Of a stretch of DNA of 64,000 nucleotides, positions 26,757-34,708 are shown piece after piece. The translations under genes and the position numbers were made by a program. Below the pieces are notes generated by a model. It was not told the DNA's origin. It made no database searches and saw only the letters and a list, made by a program, of their open reading frames with translations. The first letter of the stretch is position 1, and each line of letters opens with the position of its first letter. Source of the DNA: DASQZK01 sp963809925 (lineage in GTDB: Bacteria > Bacteroidota > Bacteroidia > Bacteroidales > GCA-2748055); NCBI GenBank assembly GCA_963809925.1, contig CAWELH010000004.1, forward strand, positions 868,001 through 932,000. Reading direction: 5' to 3'.

Positions 26757-27998
26757 ATGGGAAATTTTGGAAAAATCTGTGTTGCCACCCTGATATCGGC
26801 AACACTGCTCACATCATGTAGTCAGGAAAAACCTGTGCTGAGTCCTGAACAAAAGCACTTCATTATCGGACAGTTCGAAAACACACTTAATGTTGACAAG
26901 GATCCAATGAAGATCCCACGGACCATCGATAAAAATGGCCGGCTGAAAACCACGGATGTTTATGAATGGACCAGTGGATTCTTTGCGGGAAACCTCTGGT
27001 TTCTCTATGAACTGACGAAGGAGGAAAAGTGGAAAGATGAAGCAGAGAAATGGACAGAAGCGCTGGATACGATTCAGTACTGGAGCGGAAGCCATGATGT
27101 CGGATTCATGATCAACTGCAGCTATGGAAACGGACTGATGATTACAGGGAATAAAGCATATAGTAAGGTGATGGTACAAACAGCAGAATCGCTTTGCAAA
27201 CGCTTCAACCCGGTAACAGGCTGCATTAAGTCCTGGGATTATCGTGAAGCATGGGACGGAAAGACGGAGTGGTTCTATCCGGTGATCATCGATAATATGA
27301 TGAACCTGGAGCTTTTATTTGAAGCATCCATACTTAGTGGTAACGAAAAGTATAAGGAGATTGCCCTCAAACATGCCCTGACGACAATGAAAAACCACTA
27401 TCGCAAGGATTATTCCTCCTATCATGTGGTTGACTATGATACCATCACCGGGGAGATCCTGGATAAGGCAACCTGCCAGGGCTATACCGATGAATCATCC
27501 TGGGCCAGGGGTCAGGCCTGGGGACTGTATGGTTTTACCGTTTGCTACCGCTATACAAAGGATGCAAAGTTTCTTGATTTTGCTGAACATATTGCCGACT
27601 ACATTATTACTTATCCCGGTATGCCGGCAGATATGGTCCCTTACTGGGACTACAATGTTATTGATAAGGACAAGAAACCGGAATATTCCTTCAATCCGGC
27701 CGATTACCCGGTGATCCCAAGGGATGCATCAGCAGCGGCAATAACATGCTCAGCCCTATATGAGCTGGCTGGATATGCCGGTGAAAAAGGGGAGGAGTAC
27801 CGGAAAACTGCGGATAAAATCCTGAATTCCTTGTCGTCGCCCGATTACCTGGCTATGGGCACTTCCGATAAATATTTCCTTCTTAACCACAGCGTTGGGA
27901 GTATCCCTCATGGCGTAGAGATCGATGTACCCCTGGTATATGCCGATTACTATTATCTTGAAGCGCTCATCAGGCAGGGGAAGACCATGCTCAGGTGA
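26757..27998 (+). CDS. GH88 unsaturated glucuronyl hydrolase, lipoprotein
   Basis: The 413-residue protein has a lipobox at Cys21 (LTSC) and the six-hairpin (alpha/alpha)6 pattern of GH88: YEWTSGFFAGNLWFLYE, HDVGFMINCSYGNG with D114 and VIIDNMMNLELLF with D179, the two aspartates corresponding to the catalytic pair of the family. These enzymes remove the 4,5-unsaturated uronic acid that a polysaccharide lyase leaves at the non-reducing end, as in chondroitin, hyaluronan or ulvan breakdown. With a GH20 enzyme 14 bp upstream and GalNAc catabolic genes before it, a uronate-GalNAc polymer is the natural substrate. No sulfatase is present in the window. Confidence 0.9.
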   Translation: MGNFGKICVATLISATLLTSCSQEKPVLSPEQKHFIIGQFENTLNVDKDPMKIPRTIDKNGRLKTTDVYEWTSGFFAGNLWFLYELTKEEKWKDEAEKWTEALDTIQYWSGSHDVGFMINCSYGNGLMITGNKAYSKVMVQTAESLCKRFNPVTGCIKSWDYREAWDGKTEWFYPVIIDNMMNLELLFEASILSGNEKYKEIALKHALTTMKNHYRKDYSSYHVVDYDTITGEILDKATCQGYTDESSWARGQAWGLYGFTVCYRYTKDAKFLDFAEHIADYIITYPGMPADMVPYWDYNVIDKDKKPEYSFNPADYPVIPRDASAAAITCSALYELAGYAGEKGEEYRKTADKILNSLSSPDYLAMGTSDKYFLLNHSVGSIPHGVEIDVPLVYADYYYLEALIRQGKTMLR

Positions 27999-28013
27999 GG
28001 GATGGAGAAGGTA

Positions 28014-28077
28014 TGGAGTTTTGGGGTTATGAAGTTATGGAGTTATGGGGTTATGAAGTTAGGGAGTTAGGGAGTTA
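28014..28077 (+). repeat. 8-bp tandem repeat, TGGAGTTA/GGGAGTTA type, eight units
   Basis: Eight 8-mers with consensus (T/G)G(A/G)(A/G)GTTA begin 15 bp after the GH88 stop codon. They belong to the family seen at 2021 and 16076. Confidence 0.85.
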
Positions 28078-28100
28078 GGGATGTTCTTTACATCACTCAA

Positions 28101-28164
28101 CAACTCAACAACTCAACAATTCAACAACTCAACAATTCAACAACTCAACAACTCAACAACTCAA
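28101..28164 (+). repeat. 8-bp microsatellite CAACTCAA, eight units
   Basis: Eight consecutive units run from 28101 to 28164, two of them CAATTCAA and the rest CAACTCAA. The unit length equals that of the other arrays although the sequence differs. Confidence 0.9.
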
Positions 28165-28239
28165 CCCCTGAGTGGTTGCCCAACAAAACCCATGGATTAT
28201 CAATCAATTAAACTGTGGTGTTAATATTGAACGTTTCCC

Positions 28240-28295
28240 ATTCAACAAATCAACAAACCGCGTGCCGCCTTAACTTTAATGGGGCAAACTTCGGA
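28240..28295 (+). repeat. Degenerate third copy of the composite element
   Basis: The stretch with AACAAACCGCG, GCCGCC and TTAACTTTA parallels CACCAAACCGCG, CCGCCGTA and GCTTT of copy A at 16.1 kb, in the same orientation. Similarity ends after about 45 bp. Confidence 0.45.
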
Positions 28296-28343
28296 AGACA
28301 CAGTTTGGCGAATAGAAGGATGATTTAAAGAAACTTATCCTAC

Positions 28344-28361
28344 CCATGGGCGTAACCATGG
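28344..28361. repeat. REP-like hairpin CCATGG-loop-CCATGG
   Basis: CCATGG at 28344-28349, a 6-nt loop GCGTAA and CCATGG at 28356-28361 form a 6-bp hairpin followed by CTA. The reverse complement matches the TAGCCAyGG-loop-CCryGG hairpins at 2.2 and 2.4 kb. Confidence 0.7.
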
Positions 28362-28418
28362 CTACTATAATTGAATGCCTCCTCCATGCGGGGATGGCTC
28401 GAAAGGAATTTTACCAAT

Positions 28419-28436
28419 CCATGGGCAAAACCATGG
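28419..28436. repeat. REP-like hairpin CCATGG-loop-CCATGG, second
   Basis: CCATGG at 28419-28424, loop GCAAAA and CCATGG at 28431-28436, followed by CTAA. It lies 75 bp from the first copy in the same orientation, and GAATGCCTCC follows both, so the repeat unit is larger than the hairpin. Confidence 0.7.
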
Positions 28437-28509
28437 CTAATGTTGGTGAATGCCTCCGGCAAGGAAGAAACGTCTCTATAAACACCTCTCACTCTCATCA
28501 AGCATTTAG

Positions 28510-28625
28510 TGATTTGGTGATTTGGTGAATTGGTGATACACCTTCGCTAAAGATACGGCGGTCGCGGTTTGGTGATTTGAAGAGTGATTTGAAGATCATC
28601 ACGCTACCCTCTCACTTCCTAACTT
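28510..28625 (-). repeat. Composite intergenic element, copy B (inverted relative to 16100-16225)
   Basis: Read on the minus strand this segment repeats the core of copy A (GGTAGCGTGATGATCTT, CACCAAACCGCG, CCGCCGTA, AGCGAAGGTG) at roughly 90 percent by eye, without the 32-bp insert. It ends in a few AAATCACC-type units where copy A has twelve. Confidence 0.82.
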
Positions 28626-28724
28626 TATAACATCCCCCCGCTACCCACTGCCCATGAAAGGGGAGGCCCTGCGCACGTTCCTTCCTATAGACATCTCACC
28701 TTTTCACTCACTTCTTATTTGGTG

Positions 28725-28822
28725 ATTTGTTGAGTTGTTGATTTGTTGAGTTGAAGAGTGATTTAAATCATCCCTAACTTCATAACTTCATAACTTCATA
28801 ACTTCATAACTCCATAACTCCC
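28725..28822 (-). repeat. 8-bp repeat mosaic (GATTTGTT/GAGTTGTT and TAACTTCA units)
   Basis: From 28725 alternating GATTTGTT and GAGTTGTT-like 8-mers are followed by six TAACTTCA/TAACTCCA units (28775-28822). The latter are the reverse complement of the TGAAGTTA family at 28014, so the gap is bounded by inverted arrays. Confidence 0.75.
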
Positions 28823-28830
28823 TCCCCTCC

Positions 28831-31800
28831 TCATTCCGCCAAACTTACCGGTAAAAAAGCCGCCATTTCAGCCAATGGATACAACTTAATAGACTGATTA
28901 CGAAGATCTTCTGCTTCTTTCTTCTGGCCCAGACCTTCGAGAGCTAGTGAACGACTGAACAACCCCGCAGCTTTACTGATCGTCCTGCGATTTATCCGCG
29001 CTGACTGTTCTTCATCGTCCTCTCCTGCTGTCCTGGCAATCATATGATCGGTGGCATCCAACATAGCCTGATAGATTTCTTTTGCCTTCGCCTTTTCACC
29101 TAATTCTTCAAAGGCACGGGCCCGGTAATACTGGTTGGCATTCCCTGCAGGTACATTGTCGTCAATGACCTTTTTAAAGTAGGTTTCCGCCTGTGCTTTG
29201 TCGTTGGATGCTTTTAGGGCCATGCCGACCTTAAAATTCTTCCTGGCATGCACCGTATTCGGCTGTTCTGCAACCTCCAGGTTTTCAGGATAGGTCAGCG
29301 CATCTCGATAATAGTCAAGCGCTTTACCGTATTTTTTCCGGCTGAATTCAAGATCTCCCTGCTTCAGGTTGCTTTCGATCCAGAACTGGTGGATACCGTA
29401 CTGGCCTTCCCAGGAATTGAAATGATTTTTCTTCAGCCATGATAGAGCATCATTATATCTGCCACTGATGACATAAAGCTGAATAAGTTCAGTGATGGCC
29501 TGGTTGTAATCTGAGACGAGCTTAGCATTGTTCTCAAAGAGGCTGATCTGCTGATCAACGGGTATTTTCATTTCCATATTCAGTGCACCAAGTTCAACCA
29601 ATGCTTTTCCGGCGCCGGGATCAGCCTTCAATGATGCCTCGTAAGCGGATTTTGCTTTTTGCAGCTCGCCATTCTGATGGTAAGCCAGGCCAAGGTTCCG
29701 CCACGCAATAGCGTTTCCCGGATTTAATCCGACGGAAGTTTCCCATTCCTTTATCGCCTCTTCACTGCGGCCACGGCTGTTGAGAAGGTCGCCCATAAGG
29801 TAATGTGCAAGTGCGTCATTTTCATCCAACCTTATTGCCCACCCAAGTACGGAAAAACTTTCCGGTCGTATCGGGAAGCAGTATTCGGGAAGCAGTGTAC
29901 TTGCCTTTTTGGCCAGTTCTGCTGCTTCATTCCCCATACCTTCAAGATGTTTGTAATAGCCCATATAGTAGTATACCAGGGGGGAAGTCTGATGGCTATC
30001 CGATGCAGCCGACACCATCTCAAGAATCTCAGCAGCTTCCTTGTAAAAACCACTGCGGGCAAAGCGTATAGCCAGATTAATGTGGTTATCGTTATCTTTG
30101 CGGGTAAGCGACAGCAATGCATTTTTTATCGAAGGGCCCTTCTCCGGCTTGGAATGCAGGTAGGTAAACCATTGTATAGCAACGGCAAAGAAATCAAGAG
30201 GATCGGTGATCTGATTTTTCCGGGATATATCGAGTGCGTTATCGTAATTGCCGATGGCATACTGTATAAGAGATTTTATATCGTATGCATCCGTGTTGTC
30301 TCCATTTTCGCTGATACTTCGATCAATATGCTTGAGCGCTTCATCAGGCTTACCCTGTTTCAAAAGAAGCTGGGCAAGTTCAAAATGAGCAGGAGCATAC
30401 CATGTAAGATCGTAACTCGACCTGTTCAGTGATTTGACAGCATCATTTACGTTTCCGAGCTCAAGCTCAGCCAGTCCCCTAAAATAAAAGGCCCTGAAAT
30501 ACGTTTCATCCCTCTCAAGTGACGTATTGAAGTATTGAACGGCCTCTTTATACCGTCCGTCTTTAAGGGCCATTTCGCCGAGTGCCGTGTTGCATCTGAC
30601 ATCCCCGGGATCTCTTTTGACAGCTTCTTCATAATAAGATTTTGCTCTTTCAGGTTCTCCGAATACATCCAAATGATCGGCAATCACAAATAATTCATCC
30701 TGGTATTTTACTTTTTCAGGTGACAGCGGTAGCGGTGCAGGTTGTGGTAGAGGCTGGTTGAGGGGCTTTTGATGACTGAACGCGAGCAACGTGTCGCCAC
30801 CAGATGATAGAACGTCCATCCTGAGGTCATAGAGAGTAGTAGCTGCAGGAACTTTAAGTTCTCCCAGGAAGGGTGTACCGGGATCAGCATTGATGACTTT
30901 CCTGAAAACTTCATTGCCTCCTGAAGTTAGCATGACAACTGCATTTTTATTTTCACCTGTGGGCGACCAGCCAAAATGTACGGTGTCATGATCAATCTCA
31001 ATGTTTAGTGCTCCTTCGAGGTTGGCATAATCGTATACACCTATATCCCTTACCGGGAACCAGAAATGGCTGAAAATTTTTGTCTCACCAGGTTTTATCC
31101 AGAAGAGACTAGGTTGGTTATCGGAATATGCACCTGCCTGAGGTTCATAATAGGGGAGGTCCCCATCGGTGAGGATCTTTTCCCAGAGGCGACCTGAGGG
31201 CGCAGTACCCCAGGTCCATAATTTTTTTCCCCGTACGATGCTATGTTCGGCATAGTGCACCATACCCGCATTTTTTTCCGGGCTGTAACCACCGAAGTAA
31301 TCGCTTTCAGAATCGACAACGAATTTACTGCCGGAAGCCGGATTATTTTTCCAGTAACTGATGTCGACGCCGTCATTTACCGGCCAGTGATAAAATTCCC
31401 GCTTTCCGTGTCCCGTCATAATTTCGGTTGGAATGACAGCCTGGTAATTCCAGGTAGCACGCACAGCGCTGGTTGCCCAGTACTGAAATCGCTGAACGTA
31501 GGGTGTACAATTGTAGAGTCTTACTTTTGTTTCAACCCAGTTTCTCCCGGGATGAACGGTTACTCCCACTGACCAGCGCATGCCGGTAAGTTTGTCAGTT
31601 TCACCCACCCATACTGTCTTCGAACTATCCGGATTAATTTCAGTTGTCCAGTCAACGTCTCTGAAACCACTTTGCCTGTGACCTATCGGGAAATTCCATT
31701 CAACGCCGCCCGATATCCAGGCACCGGTTAACCCAATGAGTGCAGGTTTGATCACTTTCTGATTGTACAGAAACTGGTAACCGTTTGTTTTATCCTGAGC

Positions 31801-32118
31801 ACCATGAAGCCTTCCTCCAAGTTCGGGTAATACAAGAGCTTTTACATATTGGTTTTCCACATACAACGCCTTGTAGGTCCTCTCCCCGCGCTTATTGGTG
31901 AGCCTGTCGTACATCGTGTAGGGATAACGGTAGAGCCTCCAGTCAGGCATGATTTCTGGTGCCATTAGCCCATACGTTGGCAATGTTAGCGCCTCTTCAG
32001 TTATCTTTACCTGTCCTTCCACCGGCTGATTCACAGTCAAAGCCAGCAATGTTGCAATAAACACCATTGTGGCAGATATGACAGCCTGGCCACGAAAAAT
32101 TGATTGTTTTTTAATCAT
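28831..32118 (-). CDS. Secreted DUF5107 and tetratricopeptide-repeat protein
   Basis: This 1095-residue protein starts with a signal peptide (about residues 10-35). Residues of about 40-340 match the DUF5107 region (TYGLMAPEIMPDWRLYRYPYTMYDRL, PELGGRLHGAQDKTNGYQFLYN, GVEWNFPIGHRQSGF), which resembles a galactose-mutarotase-like beta sandwich. From about residue 490 a long array of TPR helices follows (ERAKSYYEEAVKRDPGDVRCNTALGEMALKDGR pattern, at least ten repeats). TPR arrays bind proteins, and the N-terminal fold may bind or act on sugars. The exact role is unknown. It lies 112 bp downstream of the small secreted protein gene at 32231-32899 on the same strand. Confidence 0.82.
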   Translation of the reverse strand: MIKKQSIFRGQAVISATMVFIATLLALTVNQPVEGQVKITEEALTLPTYGLMAPEIMPDWRLYRYPYTMYDRLTNKRGERTYKALYVENQYVKALVLPELGGRLHGAQDKTNGYQFLYNQKVIKPALIGLTGAWISGGVEWNFPIGHRQSGFRDVDWTTEINPDSSKTVWVGETDKLTGMRWSVGVTVHPGRNWVETKVRLYNCTPYVQRFQYWATSAVRATWNYQAVIPTEIMTGHGKREFYHWPVNDGVDISYWKNNPASGSKFVVDSESDYFGGYSPEKNAGMVHYAEHSIVRGKKLWTWGTAPSGRLWEKILTDGDLPYYEPQAGAYSDNQPSLFWIKPGETKIFSHFWFPVRDIGVYDYANLEGALNIEIDHDTVHFGWSPTGENKNAVVMLTSGGNEVFRKVINADPGTPFLGELKVPAATTLYDLRMDVLSSGGDTLLAFSHQKPLNQPLPQPAPLPLSPEKVKYQDELFVIADHLDVFGEPERAKSYYEEAVKRDPGDVRCNTALGEMALKDGRYKEAVQYFNTSLERDETYFRAFYFRGLAELELGNVNDAVKSLNRSSYDLTWYAPAHFELAQLLLKQGKPDEALKHIDRSISENGDNTDAYDIKSLIQYAIGNYDNALDISRKNQITDPLDFFAVAIQWFTYLHSKPEKGPSIKNALLSLTRKDNDNHINLAIRFARSGFYKEAAEILEMVSAASDSHQTSPLVYYYMGYYKHLEGMGNEAAELAKKASTLLPEYCFPIRPESFSVLGWAIRLDENDALAHYLMGDLLNSRGRSEEAIKEWETSVGLNPGNAIAWRNLGLAYHQNGELQKAKSAYEASLKADPGAGKALVELGALNMEMKIPVDQQISLFENNAKLVSDYNQAITELIQLYVISGRYNDALSWLKKNHFNSWEGQYGIHQFWIESNLKQGDLEFSRKKYGKALDYYRDALTYPENLEVAEQPNTVHARKNFKVGMALKASNDKAQAETYFKKVIDDNVPAGNANQYYRARAFEELGEKAKAKEIYQAMLDATDHMIARTAGEDDEEQSARINRRTISKAAGLFSRSLALEGLGQKKEAEDLRNQSIKLYPLAEMAAFLPVSLAE

Positions 32119-32230
32119 TTTTTTGATTATATTTTAATCAGAATTATACTAAAGCATTGCAGGAAATGACCGGAAGTCGCGAATGGGTTGAAGGTGCTCA
32201 ATACAGGTTGGATCCGGACAGACCGGCACA

Positions 32231-32899
32231 TTATCGTTTGACAGGCAAGCCATATACTTCAATCCAGTCGAGTCTTGAACATGCGTCACTTTCACCACCC
32301 GTCATCAGATCGGTAAATCCTATCTCATCTACACGACTCAGATCAGGGGATGCTACTGGTTTCCCCTCATAAACTCCCCGTATAAAAAGCTTGTACCAGT
32401 GAATATCCATCAAATTAAATTCATGTATTCGCCAGTCCTGCGAAGGTCCGTCCGATTCGTCACTCACAAGCCAGCTACCGTCGGCAAGTTTCAATACGAG
32501 GTGAAGTTGCCTGAAACCGCTTTGTTTTGAACGCCATAGCACTTTTGAAAAGCCGGTCAGATCAAGATACCTGTTCTTGTCTTTCAGTGTCAAAGCCCAA
32601 TTGGCGAGGCAGGTACCCGACCAGATATAATAGGGATCATCGACAGGGTGGTCATGATGACTCTTTTTAATACTGTCGGCACCCGGTCCATAAAGATGCA
32701 GAATAAGATTTGGATTTGCGACATGTTCCTGAGTTACTGGTGTTGCAGCAGGGATCTCTTTCCAGTCCTCCCGTAAAATAACCGAAGGTCTGTACTGAGC
32801 ATTTGCACTCATAAACAGGAGTGCCAGGATTCCTGTTATCAGACTTGTAGGAATGAACTTCCTGGATTTGGTTTCCGATAAAAAGGTTTTACTTATCAT
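32231..32899 (-). CDS. Small secreted protein of unknown function, beta-sandwich-like
   Basis: The 222-residue product has an N-terminal hydrophobic segment (about residues 17-35, LFMSANAQ) that fits a signal peptide. The remainder contains YLDLTGFSKVLWRSKQSG, LKLADGSWLVSD, WRIHEFNLMDIHWYKLF and VDEIGFTDLMTGG, which looks like a galactose-binding-like beta sandwich as found in carbohydrate-binding modules. I do not recognise a named family. It lies 79 bp after the beta-helix gene and 112 bp before the DUF5107-TPR gene on the same strand, suggesting a small secreted group. Confidence 0.6.
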   Translation of the reverse strand: MISKTFLSETKSRKFIPTSLITGILALLFMSANAQYRPSVILREDWKEIPAATPVTQEHVANPNLILHLYGPGADSIKKSHHDHPVDDPYYIWSGTCLANWALTLKDKNRYLDLTGFSKVLWRSKQSGFRQLHLVLKLADGSWLVSDESDGPSQDWRIHEFNLMDIHWYKLFIRGVYEGKPVASPDLSRVDEIGFTDLMTGGESDACSRLDWIEVYGLPVKR

Positions 32900-32978
32900 G
32901 CTTCTTCATATTTTTATAAAAGATTTTGTTTGATTGTTTTGCCCTTTAAAAGTAGTCAGTTTCCTTGTAAGAAAATTA

Positions 32979-34610
32979 TCATTTTCTTGTTCGGGGCCCA
33001 TAATGAGGCAGTTCCTGCCCAAATTCATAAGCTCCGCAATCCGGTGCCTTTCCAGTATAGCCGTCATCGATATTCGGAATGTACACTCCTGCATCGATGA
33101 CCGTGGACCCGGCTATTGGTCTGAGATCCTGGACTCCTCTTTCCGGGACAGGTGGATTTGGAAATGAGACATTTCGGAAGGTTTCTTTGAGGCTCAGATG
33201 TTCAATTCCGTGCTTTTCAACCGAAGAGAATGGCTTTCCGCCAATCTTTGCCACGTAAAGATTACCCGAGACACCTACTGCATCATAATCAAAATCACTA
33301 TGTATCCCCGGACCGATGATATCTGCGGCATAGGGATTGCCGGCACCATAATCGCCCCAGTTTACACCTCCCGTAGGTCCGCCAATGGCCAGGTTATTCC
33401 TGAAATAAGCAAAGTCCATTTTGTCATTGCCACCCAAACCTGCACCAACCTTTACCACTGTATTATGCAGAACGACGTCGCCCTGGCTGAATCGTTTCAG
33501 TTTGTAAGCAGCGTGGATCACATTGTACATAGCATTCCGGAAGAAATAGTTCGGACCGCCGAGACCAGGTTGTGAACTAAGACCAACAAATGAATTGGTG
33601 ATCCTGTTCCTGTAAATACGACAATTGGAAAAGCAGAAATCAGCCTCAATGGCATCATCGACTCCCGTGAAGATATCATTGTTGTAAATATCGATACATG
33701 TCTGATTGAAAACATGTTGATCCTCCATCGTTGAAATACAGTCGCGAAAAGCGGTAACTTTATTGTAACAAATAATGTTTCCCGGTCCTGTCATTTCAAT
33801 CCCTTCTCCGATATTTTCGCCATGTGCTCCCATTGCTTCGTTGGTCCACACGCAGGTGCCTGTAACGGTATTGTCACTAATATAGCAATTCGTAGCCCCG
33901 GGCAGGTAGGCTACGATGCCGTACACGGCATTTACAGTGCAATGTTGTACGACACAGTTTTTGGCGCCATTAAGCTGTATGCCGATGCCGTTTTTCTGAA
34001 GGTTTTTCACATTTAGTCCTTCAATGTACACCCATTCACGATTATTCAGGTCGATGTACCGGTAGGTGGCCTTACCTGAAGAACAACGGTAAACGACGGG
34101 TTTGGTCTCAGTTCCGTTTTTTGTAACAAGTGTATCATGATCACCATCGGGGAGTTCAATAATATCGTATGAATTCACCACCACAGGTTCTGATCTGGTC
34201 CTGGCGGTTATGATGCGATTTGCATTTCCGCCATCGGGGTCCTCCAGGCTAAGTTTGATCTCATATTCAGTGCCGGCTTTCAGGTTGAATATACTTCCGG
34301 CATGTTTGTTTTCCCATGAAAAATGTACATTTTTTCCAGCAGGGACTCTGAAAAGAGGCATACCTTCTTTCCATTCGGCAGTACCTTTTTCCCTGTATTG
34401 CACTGTGGTTACACTGTTCAGGTTATCATCGCCGCGCAGGTACCATTCGACAGCAAGATTTTCAATGGTAGGGAAGGGCGAAACGGCCTGTCCCGGAATG
34501 GCGTTGTCCTGGGAAAATGCTTTCGGACCGCTCAGGAATACAAGAGAAAGGAAAATTATAAACATGGCCTTTCTCGGTTTCCGTGGCTGAATTTTTTTGT
34601 GGTAGAACAT
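32979..34610 (-). CDS. Secreted right-handed beta-helix protein
   Basis: A 543-residue protein with a signal peptide (about residues 12-34, GPKAFSQDN). Residues of about 45-145 look like a fibronectin-III domain (LAVEWYLRGDDNLNSVTTVQYREKG, GTEYEIKLSLEDPDG). From about 160 the chain has beta-helix coils: YIEGLNVKNLQKNGIGIQLNG, CVVQHCTVNAVYGIVAYL, CYISDNTVTGTCVW, CIDIYNNDIFTGVDDAIEAD, CRIYRNRITNSFVGLSSQ. Polysaccharide lyases and mannuronan epimerases share this fold. The end (STVIDAGVYIPNIDDGYTGKAPDCGAYEF) is the usual closing motif of such proteins in Bacteroidota. The substrate is unknown. It resembles the beta-helix lipoprotein at 2554 in overall plan. Confidence 0.75.
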   Translation of the reverse strand: MFYHKKIQPRKPRKAMFIIFLSLVFLSGPKAFSQDNAIPGQAVSPFPTIENLAVEWYLRGDDNLNSVTTVQYREKGTAEWKEGMPLFRVPAGKNVHFSWENKHAGSIFNLKAGTEYEIKLSLEDPDGGNANRIITARTRSEPVVVNSYDIIELPDGDHDTLVTKNGTETKPVVYRCSSGKATYRYIDLNNREWVYIEGLNVKNLQKNGIGIQLNGAKNCVVQHCTVNAVYGIVAYLPGATNCYISDNTVTGTCVWTNEAMGAHGENIGEGIEMTGPGNIICYNKVTAFRDCISTMEDQHVFNQTCIDIYNNDIFTGVDDAIEADFCFSNCRIYRNRITNSFVGLSSQPGLGGPNYFFRNAMYNVIHAAYKLKRFSQGDVVLHNTVVKVGAGLGGNDKMDFAYFRNNLAIGGPTGGVNWGDYGAGNPYAADIIGPGIHSDFDYDAVGVSGNLYVAKIGGKPFSSVEKHGIEHLSLKETFRNVSFPNPPVPERGVQDLRPIAGSTVIDAGVYIPNIDDGYTGKAPDCGAYEFGQELPHYGPRTRK

Positions 34611-34708
34611 AACAATTAAATCTTAGTATTGGTATTGAAATGCAGGGCTGACAAAAGTCAGAACTTCGGAATCACATTTTGCAGCGCCTATCTGTTCCGT
34701 AAATGAAT

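Larger units (their letters stand above)
27999..28830. other. Repeat-filled gap between converging genes
   Basis: These 832 bp between the GH88 gene and the DUF5107 gene contain no credible gene. They hold three 8-bp array families, two REP-like hairpins, one inverted copy of the composite element found at 16.1 kb and a degenerate third copy. The parts are listed separately. Confidence 0.85.

Noticed and set aside
16219..28164. Possible CRISPR arrays
   Set aside because: The repeats are short and head-to-tail without unique spacers, and no cas gene is present.
29803..30432. 209-residue open frame on the plus strand
   Set aside because: It is antisense to the TPR region of the DUF5107 gene and has no recognisable features.
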